Source of the DNA: Chrysophaeum taylorii
Lineage: Eukaryota; Sar; Pelagophyceae; Pelagomonadales; Pelagomonadaceae
Length of the DNA: 54,618 bases
Assembly: GCA_029834535.1 (NCBI GenBank)
Contig: JAQMWT010000355.1
Span: 1-54,618, forward strand
Direction: 5' to 3'
Position numbers and translations under genes: made by a program. Below the pieces are notes generated by a model. The model worked only from the letters and a program-made list of their open reading frames with translations. It was not told the DNA's origin and did no database searches. Shown one piece after another: positions 40,408-50,224 of the stretch; within the stretch, counting starts at the first letter, position 1; each line of letters opens with the position of its first letter.

Positions 40408-40730
40408 CACGGCGGCACAGAAAAACCACACCCGACCCACGGATGACAAAGGGGGTACTCACCGACTCGTCCTAGACCTCACTGAACGATGAAAACACGG
40501 ACTCGGGGTCGGATATGCTCGCCACACACCTTGCTCACGCTCACCAAGCCTCTCAACAAGATGGAGAGATGGTACATGATAGCAAGAATGCTACAAGAAT
40601 ACTGCAAGAATGCTTCTCACAAGAGAGAGGTATGATGTCACTAGGAAGGTAGGGAAAGGCGCCCCGTTGAACGGGTATCAAGCCTCGAGAAAGGGAGGGC
40701 AAGCCTTGGCGGTCAGGAGTTGCCGCCACA
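40408..40730 (-). repeat. 5' LTR of gypsy B
   Basis: 323 bp; plus-strand ends CACGGCGGCACAG and TTGCCGCCACA. Followed at 40731 by the TSD CCTGT. Confidence 0.95.
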
Positions 40731-40735
40731 CCTGT

Positions 40736-40975
40736 GTCTGGTCACTCAAACAATTGTCATTTAGCAAGGCCTTCAGTGAATCTGGTCACTCAAAAAAATG
40801 TCATTTGGTCATGGCTTGAAGGCCATGAAGGCCATGACCAAATGACTTTTTTTGAGTGACCAGGTGACATTTTCTTTTTGACAGGAACGAAAAATGTCAT
40901 TTGGTCACATAAAAATGTCATTAGGTCACCAAATAAATGTCATCTGGCCACAAAGAAAATGTCATTTGGTCACAC
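40736..40975 (+). repeat. TGTCATTTGGTCAC array with a palindrome
   Basis: Eight or more imperfect copies. GTCATTTGGTCATGGC and its reverse GCCATGACCAAATGAC face each other at about 40800-40845, so the array changes orientation and could fold into a hairpin. Confidence 0.88.
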
Positions 40976-41035
40976 GAGGTTGAGTCTCTGGTTTAACCGT
41001 GGTGGGTATGAGGTGGCGAGAACACAACGGTCGAC

Positions 41036-41858
41036 ATGGAAATCAACGTCGACCTGGACGTCTCGGCGAAGGAGCTTGCGGTCGCGTCCGAAGATGGCGA
41101 CGAGGAGTCGAAATAGGAGGAGGAGGAGGAGGAGAAGGAGGAGATGGCGAACGAGGCGAATGCGACGCAGCTGAAGAAGAACGAGCGCGGAAGGGGAGAT
41201 CTCTCCCAACGCTACGCCGGGCCACCCCCTCGCCGCAGGGACCAGCTTCAAGGCTCCCAAGTAGTTAAAGGCGATCGCCTTCCGAGCAAGGACGTGGCAG
41301 TCCTACGTGTGCTCGATGAGAACGAGGCGGCAAGGCGGTTCGTCAAGACAAGCGGCCCCTGGTTGGGGCCGACCGAGGAAGGCCAGAATGGCAACTTTCT
41401 GCGTGAGTTGCTGTTGCTTTTGATTGGCACGGTCGTGACATCATTGCCCCTCCGCAGGTAACTTGGCTTCAAAGGCCACCCTCAGATGCAAATGCCAAGG
41501 CCGCCCGTATTGGGTTTGTATGCGCGGCACGAAAGATGGTGAATGGTACGTGGAGGAGGTCCTCGAACACACGTGTAAGCGCGGCTCCTATAAGCCCGCC
41601 AAAGGCGAGTCTCGCAGTAATTATGCCAGAAAGCACCTCATGATCTTGGCGAAGGACCTTATCATGCACCAGCTCATGAGCGGCAACGGGAACAACACTC
41701 GTAAGCGGGTGTTTGTCGACCTCCCTCGTTCGGTTCTAAGCGGAGTCATGAAGCAAATCCTGCAGCTGGAAGTGCACGGCAACACGCTCCAGCAGCTCAA
41801 GCAGGTTGCCATAGTAGAGTACCTGGGCTCGCCTGAGGACGACGCGGCTCGTATGTAG
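41036..41858 (+). pseudogene. MULE-like zinc-finger gene, unit 1 (two exons)
   Basis: ATG at 41036. Exon 1 to 41402, intron 41403-41457 (55 nt, GTGAGT..CAG), exon 2 41458-41858. Splicing joins EEGQNGNFLR to NLASKATLRCKCQ in frame. The finger CKC ... YWVCMRGTKDGEWYVEE ... HTC matches the N-terminal WRKY-GCM1/FLYWCH-like zinc finger of Mutator-type transposases. A helical segment follows (RKHLMILAKDLIMHQLMSG, SVLSGVMKQILQLEVHG). A TAG at about 41114 (GAG in unit 2) breaks exon 1. No DDE core, so it may be a truncated or derived transposase. Confidence 0.68.
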
Positions 41859-41917
41859 TGTCGGCTCTCATTTCGGTGACACGACAACATGTATGCCTCC
41901 CTCGATTCTTTTTGGGG

Positions 41918-42165
41918 GGGAATGTCATTTTGTCGCGAAAAAGTGTCATTTGGTCACGACCTTTTTCGATTCTGTGTGGTGTCATCTGGTCACTCAAAGA
42001 AATGTCATTTGGTCAGGCCATGACCAAATGACTTTTTTTTTGTGACCAAATGACACTCTCTTGTTGAAAGGCACGAAAAGTGTCATTTGGTCACAACAAA
42101 AATGTCATTTGGTCACCAAAGAAATGTCGTCTGGTCACAAGAATGTGCCATTTGGTCACACGAGG
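41918..42165 (+). repeat. TGTCATTTGGTCAC array before unit 2
   Basis: Same organisation as 32118-32258 plus 40736-40975, including the opposed pair near 42010-42030. Marks the start of the second tandem unit. Confidence 0.87.
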
Positions 42166-42221
42166 TTAAGTCTCAGTTTTGACGGTGGTGGATATGAGGT
42201 GGCGAGAACATAACGGTCGAC

Positions 42222-42930
42222 ATGAAAATCAACGTCGACCTGGACGTCTTGGCGAAGGAGCTTGCGCCCGCGTCCGAAGATGGCGACGAGGAGTCGAAAG
42301 AGGAGGAGGAGGAGGAGGAGGAGGAGGAGACGGCAAACGAGGCGAAGGCGACGCAGCTGAAGAAGAACAAGCAGGGAAGAGGAGATCTCCCCCAACGCGA
42401 CGCAGGGCCACCCTCTCGCCGCAGGGACCAGGTTCAAGGCTTCAAAGTAGCAAAGGCGACCGCTTTCCTATCAAGGACGTGGCTGTCCTACGTGTGCTCG
42501 AGGAGAACGAGGCGGCAAAGCGGTTCGTCAAGACAAGCGGCCCCTGGTTGGGGCCGACCGAGGAAGGCCCGAATGGCATCTTTCTGCGTGAGTTGCTGTT
42601 GCTCTTGATTGGCGCGGTCGAGATATCATCGCCTCTGCGCAGGTAACTTGGCCACAAAGGCCACCCTCGGTTGCAAATGCCAAGGCTACACGTATTGGGT
42701 TTGTCTGCGCGATACGAACGATGGTGAATGGTCGGTGGAGGAGGTCCTCAACGAAGTTGCTCATGTCGGTGTGCTTTACGACGCACCGATGGGTTCAGCA
42801 ATACGAAGCTGGCGGCCACTTCGAGGTGCCGTCCGATGAAGTCCTTGAGGACACAAGGCAAGTCTATGGCGAGAAGAAGCTCGTTCCCGCCACCGTTGGC
42901 AAGCGCCGACGCGGGGCCCCGAAATAAGAC
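42222..42930 (+). pseudogene. MULE-like zinc-finger gene, unit 2
   Basis: ATG at 42222; exon 1 to 42587, intron 42588-42642 (55 nt, same ends as unit 1), exon 2 from 42643. Polyglutamate stretch in exon 1. A frameshift near 42450 (versus unit 1) and another after VEEVLNEV destroy the finger: the HTC part is replaced. In the shifted frame the protein reads VPSDEVLEDTRQVYGEKKLV and ends GKRRRGAPK, resembling the basic tail of MULE transposases. Confidence 0.6.
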
Positions 42931-44135
42931 GCAAGGCGTGGGAGATAAAGGGCATTTAGAAGAAGAAGTACGTTCCACTGTTGTTGTTCTTTAAGTTTTC
43001 CTTGTCCGTTCTTATGGCACTTCGTCTGATTTATGTCGCGCAGGGTCAAACACAAGACCAAGGGGCGAGTCGCCTCCGCGCTGTCACGAAAGCGTCGCCT
43101 AAGGGTCGAGGCGACGAGGAGGGGGTGGTGGTGGTGGATAGCGACACGACGGACGATGACGACGAGGATTTAGTTTCGGACGACAATGAGCGTGTAGACG
43201 TGGATCTTGAAGAACTCGAAGCCGAGAAGCTTCTTTTCGTCAAGTCCCCTTACCGGAAGAAACGGAAACTCTGGTCGCTCTTTGGTGCTGAGCGCCATGT
43301 TATCGAGAGTTTTTTGGCGAGAAAATTACCCAGAGGCTGCCGACGCGTTTGACGTCTGTCCACAAGCCGAGTTTGGCAAGATGCAAGATGAGCCGGAGGT
43401 TGATGAACTCGACCACAAGGAGGAAGATGAACTCGACCACGAGGCGAAAGACGGTGATAGCCCTGGTGCTTCGCCGGCCGTCGAGCACGCCATCAAGCTG
43501 TCATCGCACTCCGACGATATGAGTCGCCTCTGCGTGCTCCCCATACAACCCCGGAGCCACCCTTGCCGGCCAAGAGCCCGAGGTTCGACCACTTCCATCG
43601 CAAAGCAAAAGTGGTAAAGGTGGTCGAGAAAGACGACAATGACGCGTCGTGGTATCCCTGCGTCACAGACCGCGGTGACTATAAATGCCGAGCTCGAGAT
43701 ACTCGGTTAAAGCTCTCCGACGCCGAGACGACGGCCTTTGCCTCCAGCTCATGGTGACGACCGTCGGAGAGCGCGGGCAATCCACCGCCGACTTCCGGCA
43801 AGCCGCGTGCACCTACGACTCGGGCAAGTCGATGTTCATCGTCACCTACAGGGGCACGAACGAGGTCGAACGCTTCAAGTTCGCCGGCGCCAAAGGGCTG
43901 AACAAGAAGATCAACAACGCTTTAGTGTACCTCCTGGTGCGCTCTTGCCGTCTCCGAATTGATATCACACTTGGCTTTTAGGAGGAGGAGGAGGAGGAGG
44001 AGGAGGACGACAGGAGGAAGGTAGCCAAGACTCGTGAGGCTGCTGGTCGCGGTCGTGGCGACAGCGGCCTTCGTGGTCGCGGCGTTCGTGGTCGCGGCGG
44101 TCGGAGTGGTCGCGGCGGCGGACGTTGCATCTAGA
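42840..44135 (+). pseudogene. Acidic and RGG-box-containing coding region after unit 2
   Basis: A further 76-nt intron (42968-43043, GTACGT..GCAG) joins DKGHLEEE to GQTQDQGASRL. Then comes an acidic frame (DTTDDDDEDLVSDDNERVDV, EKLLFVKSPYRKKRKLWSLF), a second acidic stretch with DELDHKEEDELDHEAKDGD in another frame (43381-43460), VVEKDDNDASWYPCVTDRGD, and MVTTVGERGQSTADFRQA ... YDSGKSMFIVTYRGTNEVER. It ends with polyGlu and an RGG-type tail (RGRGVRGRGGRSGRGGGR) at about 44040-44132. Function unknown; frames change at about 43300, 43560 and 43745, some of which could be unrecognised introns. Confidence 0.45.
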
Positions 44136-44444
44136 TTTGCTTGTTCTACAGCCGCCTTATTCTAAAGCAGCCTTCTCCTGAAGTTCCAAACACTCACGAA
44201 GCAAACGTTCGTGCCTCTGCCCCTTTGTATGCCGATCTCCATCGGTTTGCCGCTGTAGCAACGTGCTCACCGCTGCCTCTTGCGTCATGGGCGGCTGGCT
44301 GCCCCTGTCGCCGATGCGCTAGTTATTTAGAAGCAGAGGTAAACATGACACTGCTGAGCGGCACCAGGGCAGCCTATAGCGTGGAATCTGGGTTTTAGAC
44401 AGCAATCGTCACCAGGCGTGGTTTCGCCGTAGACGAGCAGAAAC
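44136..44444. other. Spacer before the reversed array
   Basis: About 310 bp; one plus frame (44141-44398) is open but has no recognisable feature. Confidence 0.4.
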
Positions 44445-44655
44445 CCATGGTGTGACTGACTAAATGACAATTTTTTCTGACCACATTACACTTTTTTTGT
44501 GACTGGGTGGCATTTTTTTGGTGACTAAATGACATTAATTTCGCGACGAAATGACATTTATTTGTGACTGGATGACATTTTTTGGATGAACTATGACCAG
44601 ATGACATTTGTTAGATAACCAAATTTCAACATGTCATTTGGTCACAAAAAAAAAA
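44445..44655 (-). repeat. Reversed TGTCATTTGGTCAC array, 3' terminus
   Basis: Copies appear mostly as GTGACTAAATGACATT or GTGACTGGATGACATT, so inverted to the arrays at 40736 and 41918. TTTCGCGACGAAATGACAT mirrors TGTCATTTTGTCGCGAAAA at 41926. One forward copy ends the array. Confidence 0.85.
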
Positions 44656-46031
44656 GTCAAAGGAGGTAAGAATGGTGTGGAGGACGGCGTTGGTTTCAAA
44701 GTGGGAGTTGCGGATGTCAGCGTGGGCAGTTTCGAGTGCCTTGAGCTGGGTGTGGGTGAGATGGAGTTCCGCGTGGGCGGAGACCAATTCGTCAGCATGG
44801 ATGGCGAGCTGGGCAGTGGCGAAGGCTAGGGCAGCGTCGGAGATGGCGAGTTTGGCGGCTGTGGAGGACAAAGCGTCGTCATTGAGAGTGAGCGTGGCCT
44901 TGGTTGCGGCTAAGTCAGCGGTTTGGGAGCGGAATGCAGCCTGAGTGGTGGCCAACTCGCGTTGGAGCGCAGACAGTGGTGCATTGGAACTTTGAGAAAG
45001 AAGGTGGAGTGTTGCTTGGGTGGAGACGGGGGAATGGTCGTAGCCGTGGAGTGCGCAATCACGCGGGTGGAGATGAAAATCGGGGGGACAGCGACTTTCG
45101 AAAGGTGATGAAGGTCGGTCAGGAGGGTCCGATGGTTGGGCGGCAGTAGCTCGAGCCGCGGAAGGAGCTGGGTTAGTAGTGGAAGTGCCGGGGCCGTCGT
45201 GGCCGTAGGTGGCATGGTCATCAGGAAGGAAATGAGTGTTGCGGATGAGGGGTTGACGAGGATGTTGGGGACTTGAATAGATGGTGAAGGGGGAGTCGCC
45301 GATAGTGGGGAGTTAGGCTCCAGTGAATGAGGTGGAGGCCCCGGTGGGGTTGGTGGAGTGTAGGGAGGAAAGTTTAGTGGTGGTGGTGGTGGAGTGTTCA
45401 ACATCGCTGGTGGGATATTCGAACAAGGTGGAGTGTCCACGTGAATGTGGGGTGTGCCAGGTTGTGGAGTAACCTTGGCTATGCCTGGGTCCGGAGGGAA
45501 GGCAGTGGGGTCCGAGACTTTGCCGTGGGGTGTTTGACATCCGGTGGGGTGGACGGCAGTAGGTGGGTGGTGTTCATGTTCGATAACGTGTTGAACAGCA
45601 TGAGGGGGGGTGACCATCGAGATGATCGGGTCTTGGGTCGCGACTTCGTGAGAAGTTTGCTCGAGGGGGGTTTCCGTAAGAACAACTGGTGGGGAAGCCA
45701 GCTCAAGTTGCTCGTCCTGGTCGAGTTGCTCGTCTTGATCGAGCTGCTCGTCTTGAGCTTCGATTATTGCGGTGGCAAAGAGTTGAAAGATTTTTGCGGT
45801 GAGCACAGCATGGTCGGCAGCGTGTTTCGCGTTGAGATTAGCGAAATCAGTGGCGATCTGATCAACGAAATCAGCTCTGAGCTGTTGGAGCTGTTGCAAA
45901 TCAGCCTGGGGGATTTGCCAGAGAGCTTGTTGTGTGGCGAGTTGCGTCGCCAATGCCAGACTCGGGACTTGTGGCTCGTGAGTCGCCATTGTTTTGGGGT
46001 TGCGTTTTGCGCGTTGTTGGTTGCCTTTCAC
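44626..46031 (-). pseudogene. Proline-rich, coiled-coil ORF of unknown function
   Basis: From 46031: basic start, a Gln-rich helical region (ATQLATQQALWQIPQADLQQ), a tandem EQLDQDEQLDQDEQLE, then about 130 residues rich in Pro/Thr/His (NTPPPPPLNFPPYTPPTPP), and after a frameshift near 44990 a coiled coil (LATTQAAFRSQTADLAATKA ... ALAFATAQLAIHADELVSAH). The end runs into the TGTCATTTGGTCAC array, so the natural C-terminus is lost. I do not recognise the family; layout recalls a structural or gag-like protein, or a host scaffold protein. Confidence 0.45.
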
Positions 46032-46115
46032 ACATTTTTACACCTTTTTACCAGTAGCAAGCGATGAGACTTGACTATGGTCTTAGAACTTTCAGGAACT
46101 TCAGGAGATTGCTCT

Positions 46116-46262
46116 TGTGGCGGCAACTCCTGACCGCTAAGGCTTACCCCCCCTCGATATCCGACCCCGCGTCCGTGTTTTCCTCGTTCAGTGAGGTCTA
46201 GGACGAGTCGGTGAGTACCCCCTTTATCACGCGGGGGTCGGGAAGGTTTTTCTGTGCCGCCA
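46116..46262 (+). repeat. 5' LTR of gypsy G, internally deleted
   Basis: 147 bp: the first about 33 bp and the last about 114 bp of the 320-bp LTR are joined (CTTACCCCCCC directly to TCGATATCCGACC). The primer site TGGTGGAGTACACGAGAT begins at 46267. Confidence 0.9.
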
Positions 46263-46634
46263 TACGTGGTGGAGTACACGAGATCGTGCGACTACATCGG
46301 TCGCCGACGAGCGAGTGCTGCCGTACGTGTTGTATTACGTGGTCCGGATTTGTACGTGCGCCCTGATCAAGCACACGGAGTTCCATTGGACCGGTTTGCG
46401 TTGAGAATATGCGCGAACGTTGTTTGTGTTCGTACGACCCGAGTGACGATGAACACGCGTGCGAGTTGGAAATCGCAGCGCATCTTCCCGGGAATTGATA
46501 TTGGTATAGCCGAACGGTGGAAGCTGTTTAGCGAGTGGGATCGCTACCCACGGGCATTTTTGAATTGCCAGCGGATTGGAATTCCGCGAGTGCTGTTTTT
46601 ACAGCGACAGATAGCGTTGTTGGAATCAACGTGA
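46254..46634 (+). CDS. Leader ORF of gypsy G
   Basis: 126-residue frame from the LTR end to just before gag: DYIGRRRASAAVRVVLRGPD, then IGIAERWKLFSEWDRYPRAF. A one-base shift relative to C switches frames in the first half. See the C leader for the comparison. Confidence 0.45.
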   Translation: MPPYVVEYTRSCDYIGRRRASAAVRVVLRGPDLYVRPDQAHGVPLDRFALRICANVVCVRTTRVTMNTRASWKSQRIFPGIDIGIAERWKLFSEWDRYPRAFLNCQRIGIPRVLFLQRQIALLEST

Positions 46635-46698
46635 ATTACTTCGAGTGATCGGATCCGGACGTGCTTCGAGATTCTCGATCGATATTTTGATATAGTAT

Positions 46699-47767
46699 GG
46701 AGATAAACGCAGACGTGCGTGAGGAAGAATCTCCTCCAGTTCTTCCCGCCGCCCCTGAGATAGGCCGCGAGGAAGGTGAATTAAGAGAGGCCGAGGCAGT
46801 CGACGTTGCTGACGTGCCCCGTGATGTGCCTCCGGACACTGCCATTTTTCGCCGTTGAGTCCAGCGACTCCGGACCGTGGCGAGCGTGTTACTATTGAGC
46901 GCGGGTCTGCAGCCCGAAGTCGACTTCGTGAAGACCTCGAGCGGAGACGTCGCGAAAATGAACGATTAGCTGAGCTTTTTGCTCGTGAAAGGGCTGAAGC
47001 GAAAGAGGAAGCGGCTCGACGAGAAGTTGATATGCTCAATGATGCATTACAGCAAGAGAATGAGACCTCGAAGACCCTACGTGAAGAGGTTGAACGATTT
47101 TGTCGTGAACGAGATGAATTGTTAGCCGAACGTGCGCGTCGGGAGAGTAGCCGCGAACGGCCCGTGAGTCGACTCGAACCGGAAACGCCCGTGAGGCCGC
47201 CCGAACCGGAAAGGAATACTGAAACGGGAAATGAACCTCCGCCCCGAGTCGATACGGAGACTGAGGGTAGGGCGGACGTTGAGAATGAAGGTACGAAAAT
47301 TTTACGGGAATTATCGCGGGGAATATCGCAGACGGTTGCGAACGCCTTCGAAAAGGGCAACTTGAGCCGATCCCGTCGACCCACTTCCAGTTTGAAGCCT
47401 GATAACTTCAAACTCGTCATCGACGGCCGAGACCAACGGCAATTCAATTTGGATTCGGCGGCGATGATGCATACTTTAGCAGATGACCATTACTCGGTCG
47501 AGAAATTACGTTACCCACTACCTGTGCATCTACGGGACACCGTTGCACCGATTATTGAGGAGCACTTGCAGAAATACGAGGAGCTCTGCGATGAGGTACC
47601 GCACGGTCCGTCGTTTTACTTGAAATTGGATACTGACGATGAAGAGCATGGAGCCTCGGTTCGTCGTATCCGTCGTCTTAACAATACGTATTGTGACAAG
47701 ATTTTGGGTTATTTGCGCCTGTGGCGGTTACTACAGCTTCATGTAGCGATAAGTGTATGGTCCAAAT
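46699..47767 (+). pseudogene. gag N-terminus, coiled coil and early capsid, gypsy G
   Basis: ATG 46699; acidic N-terminus, a stop at about 46858 caused by a frameshift, then a 300-residue frame (46855-47769) with the coiled coil (LREDLERRRRENERLAELFA ... EEVERFCRERDELLAERAR), the linker and the capsid start: FKLVIDGRDQRQFNLDSA, LPVHLRDTVAPIIEEHLQKY, GPSFYLKLDTDDEEHG. It supplies the capsid part missing from A and B. Truncated after ILGYLRLWRLLQ. Confidence 0.9.
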
Positions 47768-48129
47768 AGGCTAATCCGGAGAAGCCGCCCATACACACGT
47801 TTATACCGCTATAGATGGCGGAGGATTCGCGATCGAACTCATGGTCCCTGGTTCAAATCTACCCCTGACTTATATGTCTTCTTACTCTCCCCCCGTGTCC
47901 AGACCGCCAAGCGGTCTTTCCTAGAAGTGTTGCATAATTGTGGGGGTCTGAGGTTGAGGACTTTAGAAGCTCATAAAGGTAGGGCTCGTGGGGGAGCGGC
48001 GGGTCTGTTGCTTGTACATGCAGAGCTTTGAGCTGAAATGTTGCGATAACTTGAAGACCTTGCCTGAATTGCGGGACGACCATAAATGCGAGATATAAAG
48101 CGCAACCGGTTCTGTCTTTTGTCCTTACT
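47768..48129. other. Spacer between gypsy G and the LINE
   Basis: No ORF of note. GGTTCAAATCT at about 47849 resembles a pol III B box, but no tRNA cloverleaf can be drawn. 48080-48129 is AT-richer and may be the 3' flank of the LINE. Confidence 0.45.
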
Positions 48130-48282
48130 ACTAATCGACAGATGTTTGTCTGTCTGTTTGTCTTTAAATGTCGACTGCTAAGAGGGGTGTGTGTGTGGGG
48201 AGCATGAAGGATGTGGGTGGGTTTGTGGGGTAGGAGGGATGTACCTGACGGGCGGAGATAAGTACGCGGGACCTAGTCGAGG

Positions 48283-48990
48283 TCATCGCCGAGTCGTGGG
48301 GCAGGCGAAGAGAGGACGGGCCCCGCCCGTAGGTCGTACGCATGCTGCCGCCGGACGTATGTGCGACGAAGGGTGACGTCCTGCTGGGATCGCGGCCTGG
48401 GGTTCCCGAGGCGGCGACATGGGTGAGGGCGGTGAGGGCACAGCGAGCCCGGCTAATGCGTTGGCGATCCCCCACTCACGGTAGATGCGAGTTTGGGCCG
48501 CCTTTGCCTCTGTGAAGTTGGCGCAGCCGCTTGCCACCCAGGTTCGCGCAGCGATGCGCTCTGCGCATGTTTTGGGGAGAGCGTGGCACGCCGCGCTGGC
48601 CTCACCGAAGGCACCAAAGACGAGGCCGGCGACGGTGCCGTAGCTACGTAGCCGCTGTTCGACAGGGCCCAAGAAGCCAGGCGGTGGTGCTGTACCCGGC
48701 TGGGGGATGATGGCGTCGATGCCGCGGGCGTGAGCGAGGTATTCGGAGTGGACTTGCGCTGCGCGCCGATCGACAGGCGACGGGTGGGAGGGATGGAGGG
48801 CGTGGGCGGTGTAGAACGAACCCCAAGCGAGGGTTTTGATGTCGTAGAGTTGCTCCTTGTTGTCGAGCGTGGTGAGGATGTCTGGGACGAAGAGGCGCGT
48901 GCGAATGGTAGGGGCGACGACGTCTGCAAACATGCCGAAAACTCGGACAGGGCTGGGATGCCGGCCTCTTTGACGCTGCAGAGGACGCAC
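48283..48990 (-). pseudogene. LINE C-terminus with restriction-like endonuclease signature
   Basis: Frame 48990-48283: TRLFVPDILTTLDNKEQLYD followed by IKTL gives PD-x(11-13)-D-x-K, the core of PD-(D/E)XK nucleases, as in R2-type LINEs which nick the target with such a domain. Then AAQVHSEYLAHARGID, LGPVEQRLRSYGTVAGLVFG and AFGEASAACHAL, a conserved end of this LINE group. A possible Cys cluster (ECVLC) lies just upstream in another frame (about 48980). A frameshift near 48945 separates the two. Confidence 0.72.
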
Positions 48991-50224
48991 TCGAGCTGGC
49001 CGTCATGCCAGGTGGTCCGCGCTCCTCCGCGGTTGACAAGGTTGGCCTGCGTGAGAAGCACCTTGCCGTGAGCGTCGAGAACGACGTCAGTGCCCAGAAT
49101 GCGAGTGCCCACGAGGCCCAAACAAGCTGGAGAGGGGTAGCCAAAGTACTGGGCACACATCTCAGCCCAGCAGCGGTTGGGGATTTGAAGGGCAGAGCTG
49201 GGCCACGAGCTGATGAACGTGGTCGAGAAGCGATCCCATGAGGACGCCGCTACTCGAAGTGCTTCGGTGATGGGAAGGGTGGCCGCAAGGCGCTGGAGTG
49301 CAGTGGCCCGAGCTGTCTCGCGCTGGGAGGTTAGAGCACGCTGGAGTTGGGGTATGAGCACGGGTGTCGAGATGGTGGGGTCGACGAGGACGCCCATGGA
49401 GACGAATTCGTGGGAGAGAGGACCGTCGACGAGATGAACGTTGGCGGGGTCGCCGGAACCAGCGCCGCCGTGGGAAGCCAGCGTGGTACGTAGATCAGCC
49501 CGAAGTCCGTCCCACGCAGTCTCGAGTGCTCGCCCCAGGCGGCAACCGGATGCGAGGAGGTGGTGCCAACGGTGCAACTCGTTACCTGTGCGAAAAGAAG
49601 TGGCACCCAGGACCGAGGCGAGGCGGGGGAGGTAGCCAGGGACCTCCACGGCACCCGTAGGATCGCGAAGGTCGACGAGGTGTGGGAGGGCCTGGGCCGC
49701 CGTGCCAACAAAGGCGGCGGGGCTGAGGTCGGCGCAGGAGCGAATACCGCCACCCCACTTCGAGCAGGAAGGCGGAGGCGTTGGAGGACGATGCCGGTGG
49801 AGTCAAAAACCTGACGCGGATCTGCGCCAAGTGCTGTGGCGACGAAGCTGAGGACGGCAACGTCGAAGCGGTGGAGCGCGCTCAAGGCATTGGTGGTAGC
49901 AGTGTTGCGCGATGTAGTCCATGCGCGGGCGATGCAGTAGCGGCCCAACGAGTACATGCAGTGGAGGGAGACGTTCTGGAGCTTGGTGCGAATACGGCTC
50001 ATGTAGCTCACCTGAGCGTCAACCTCGCGTTGCAAGGTAGCTTCGACATAGGCATCTCCGGCGTGGCCGGGGAAGCCGATGGGCACACCGTAGATTACGA
50101 GGCCGTCGGCGACAACGGGGATACCAGCAAGAGCGCGCGTGCCGTCAGGCGCAACTTGACGTGGTCGTGAACATCGGGGTGATCGAGAAGACCCATGCCA
50201 AGTGCCGGACAGAACGCCACGCAC
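48950..50224 (-). pseudogene. LINE reverse transcriptase thumb and linker
   Basis: Frames 50224-49331 and 49649-48453: VIYGVPIGFPGHAGDAYVEA (k.lGvpiG), LHCMYSLGRYCIARAWTTSR (l..lr...ip...yllR), a long helical part (LQRLAATLPITEAL), SSALQIPNRCWAEMCAQYFG, LGTDVVLDAHGKVLL and HDGQLECVLCSVKEAG. One frameshift near 49640. Confidence 0.78.

Larger units (their letters stand above)
32264..40730 (-). mobile_element. Ty3/gypsy copy B with C5-methyltransferase, two LTRs
   Basis: The best-preserved copy: 323-bp LTRs at both ends, perfect TSD CCTGT (32259-32263 and 40731-40735), primer site, gag, protease-like domain, methyltransferase, RT, RNase H and part of integrase. Two large deletions remove the middle of gag and most of the integrase core, and a few point lesions break the frames. 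The two LTRs differ at about 18 of 323 positions by eye (5-6%). It cannot be autonomous as it stands. Confidence 0.96.
32118..44660 (+). mobile_element. MULE-like DNA element with TGTCATTTGGTCAC arrays, split by gypsy B
   Basis: Subterminal arrays of TGTCATTTGGTCAC-type repeats at 32118-32258/40736-40975, 41918-42165 and, reversed, at 44445-44655 enclose two head-to-tail copies of a gene with a Mutator-type zinc finger. The left array is interrupted at 32259 by gypsy B (TSD CCTGT), so the true continuation of 32258 is 40736. The second unit begins at about 41918, making a tandem duplication. The 3' array in reverse orientation forms long, imperfect inverted termini. No DDE core can be recognised. 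Confidence 0.6.
46116..47767 (+). mobile_element. Ty3/gypsy fragment G (LTR, leader, gag)
   Basis: 5' end of another A-family copy. Homology ends abruptly at about 47767, inside the capsid region, where unrelated sequence begins. The LTR has an internal deletion. Confidence 0.9.

Noticed and set aside
42222..42411. A polyserine/polyleucine protein on the minus strand opposite the GAG repeat.
   Set aside because: It is the antisense of the Glu-rich stretch in exon 1 of the MULE-like gene.
47808..47880. tRNA-like sequence with GGTTCAAATCT resembling a B box.
   Set aside because: Flanking stems do not pair and no acceptor or anticodon arm can be drawn; at best a decayed SINE.
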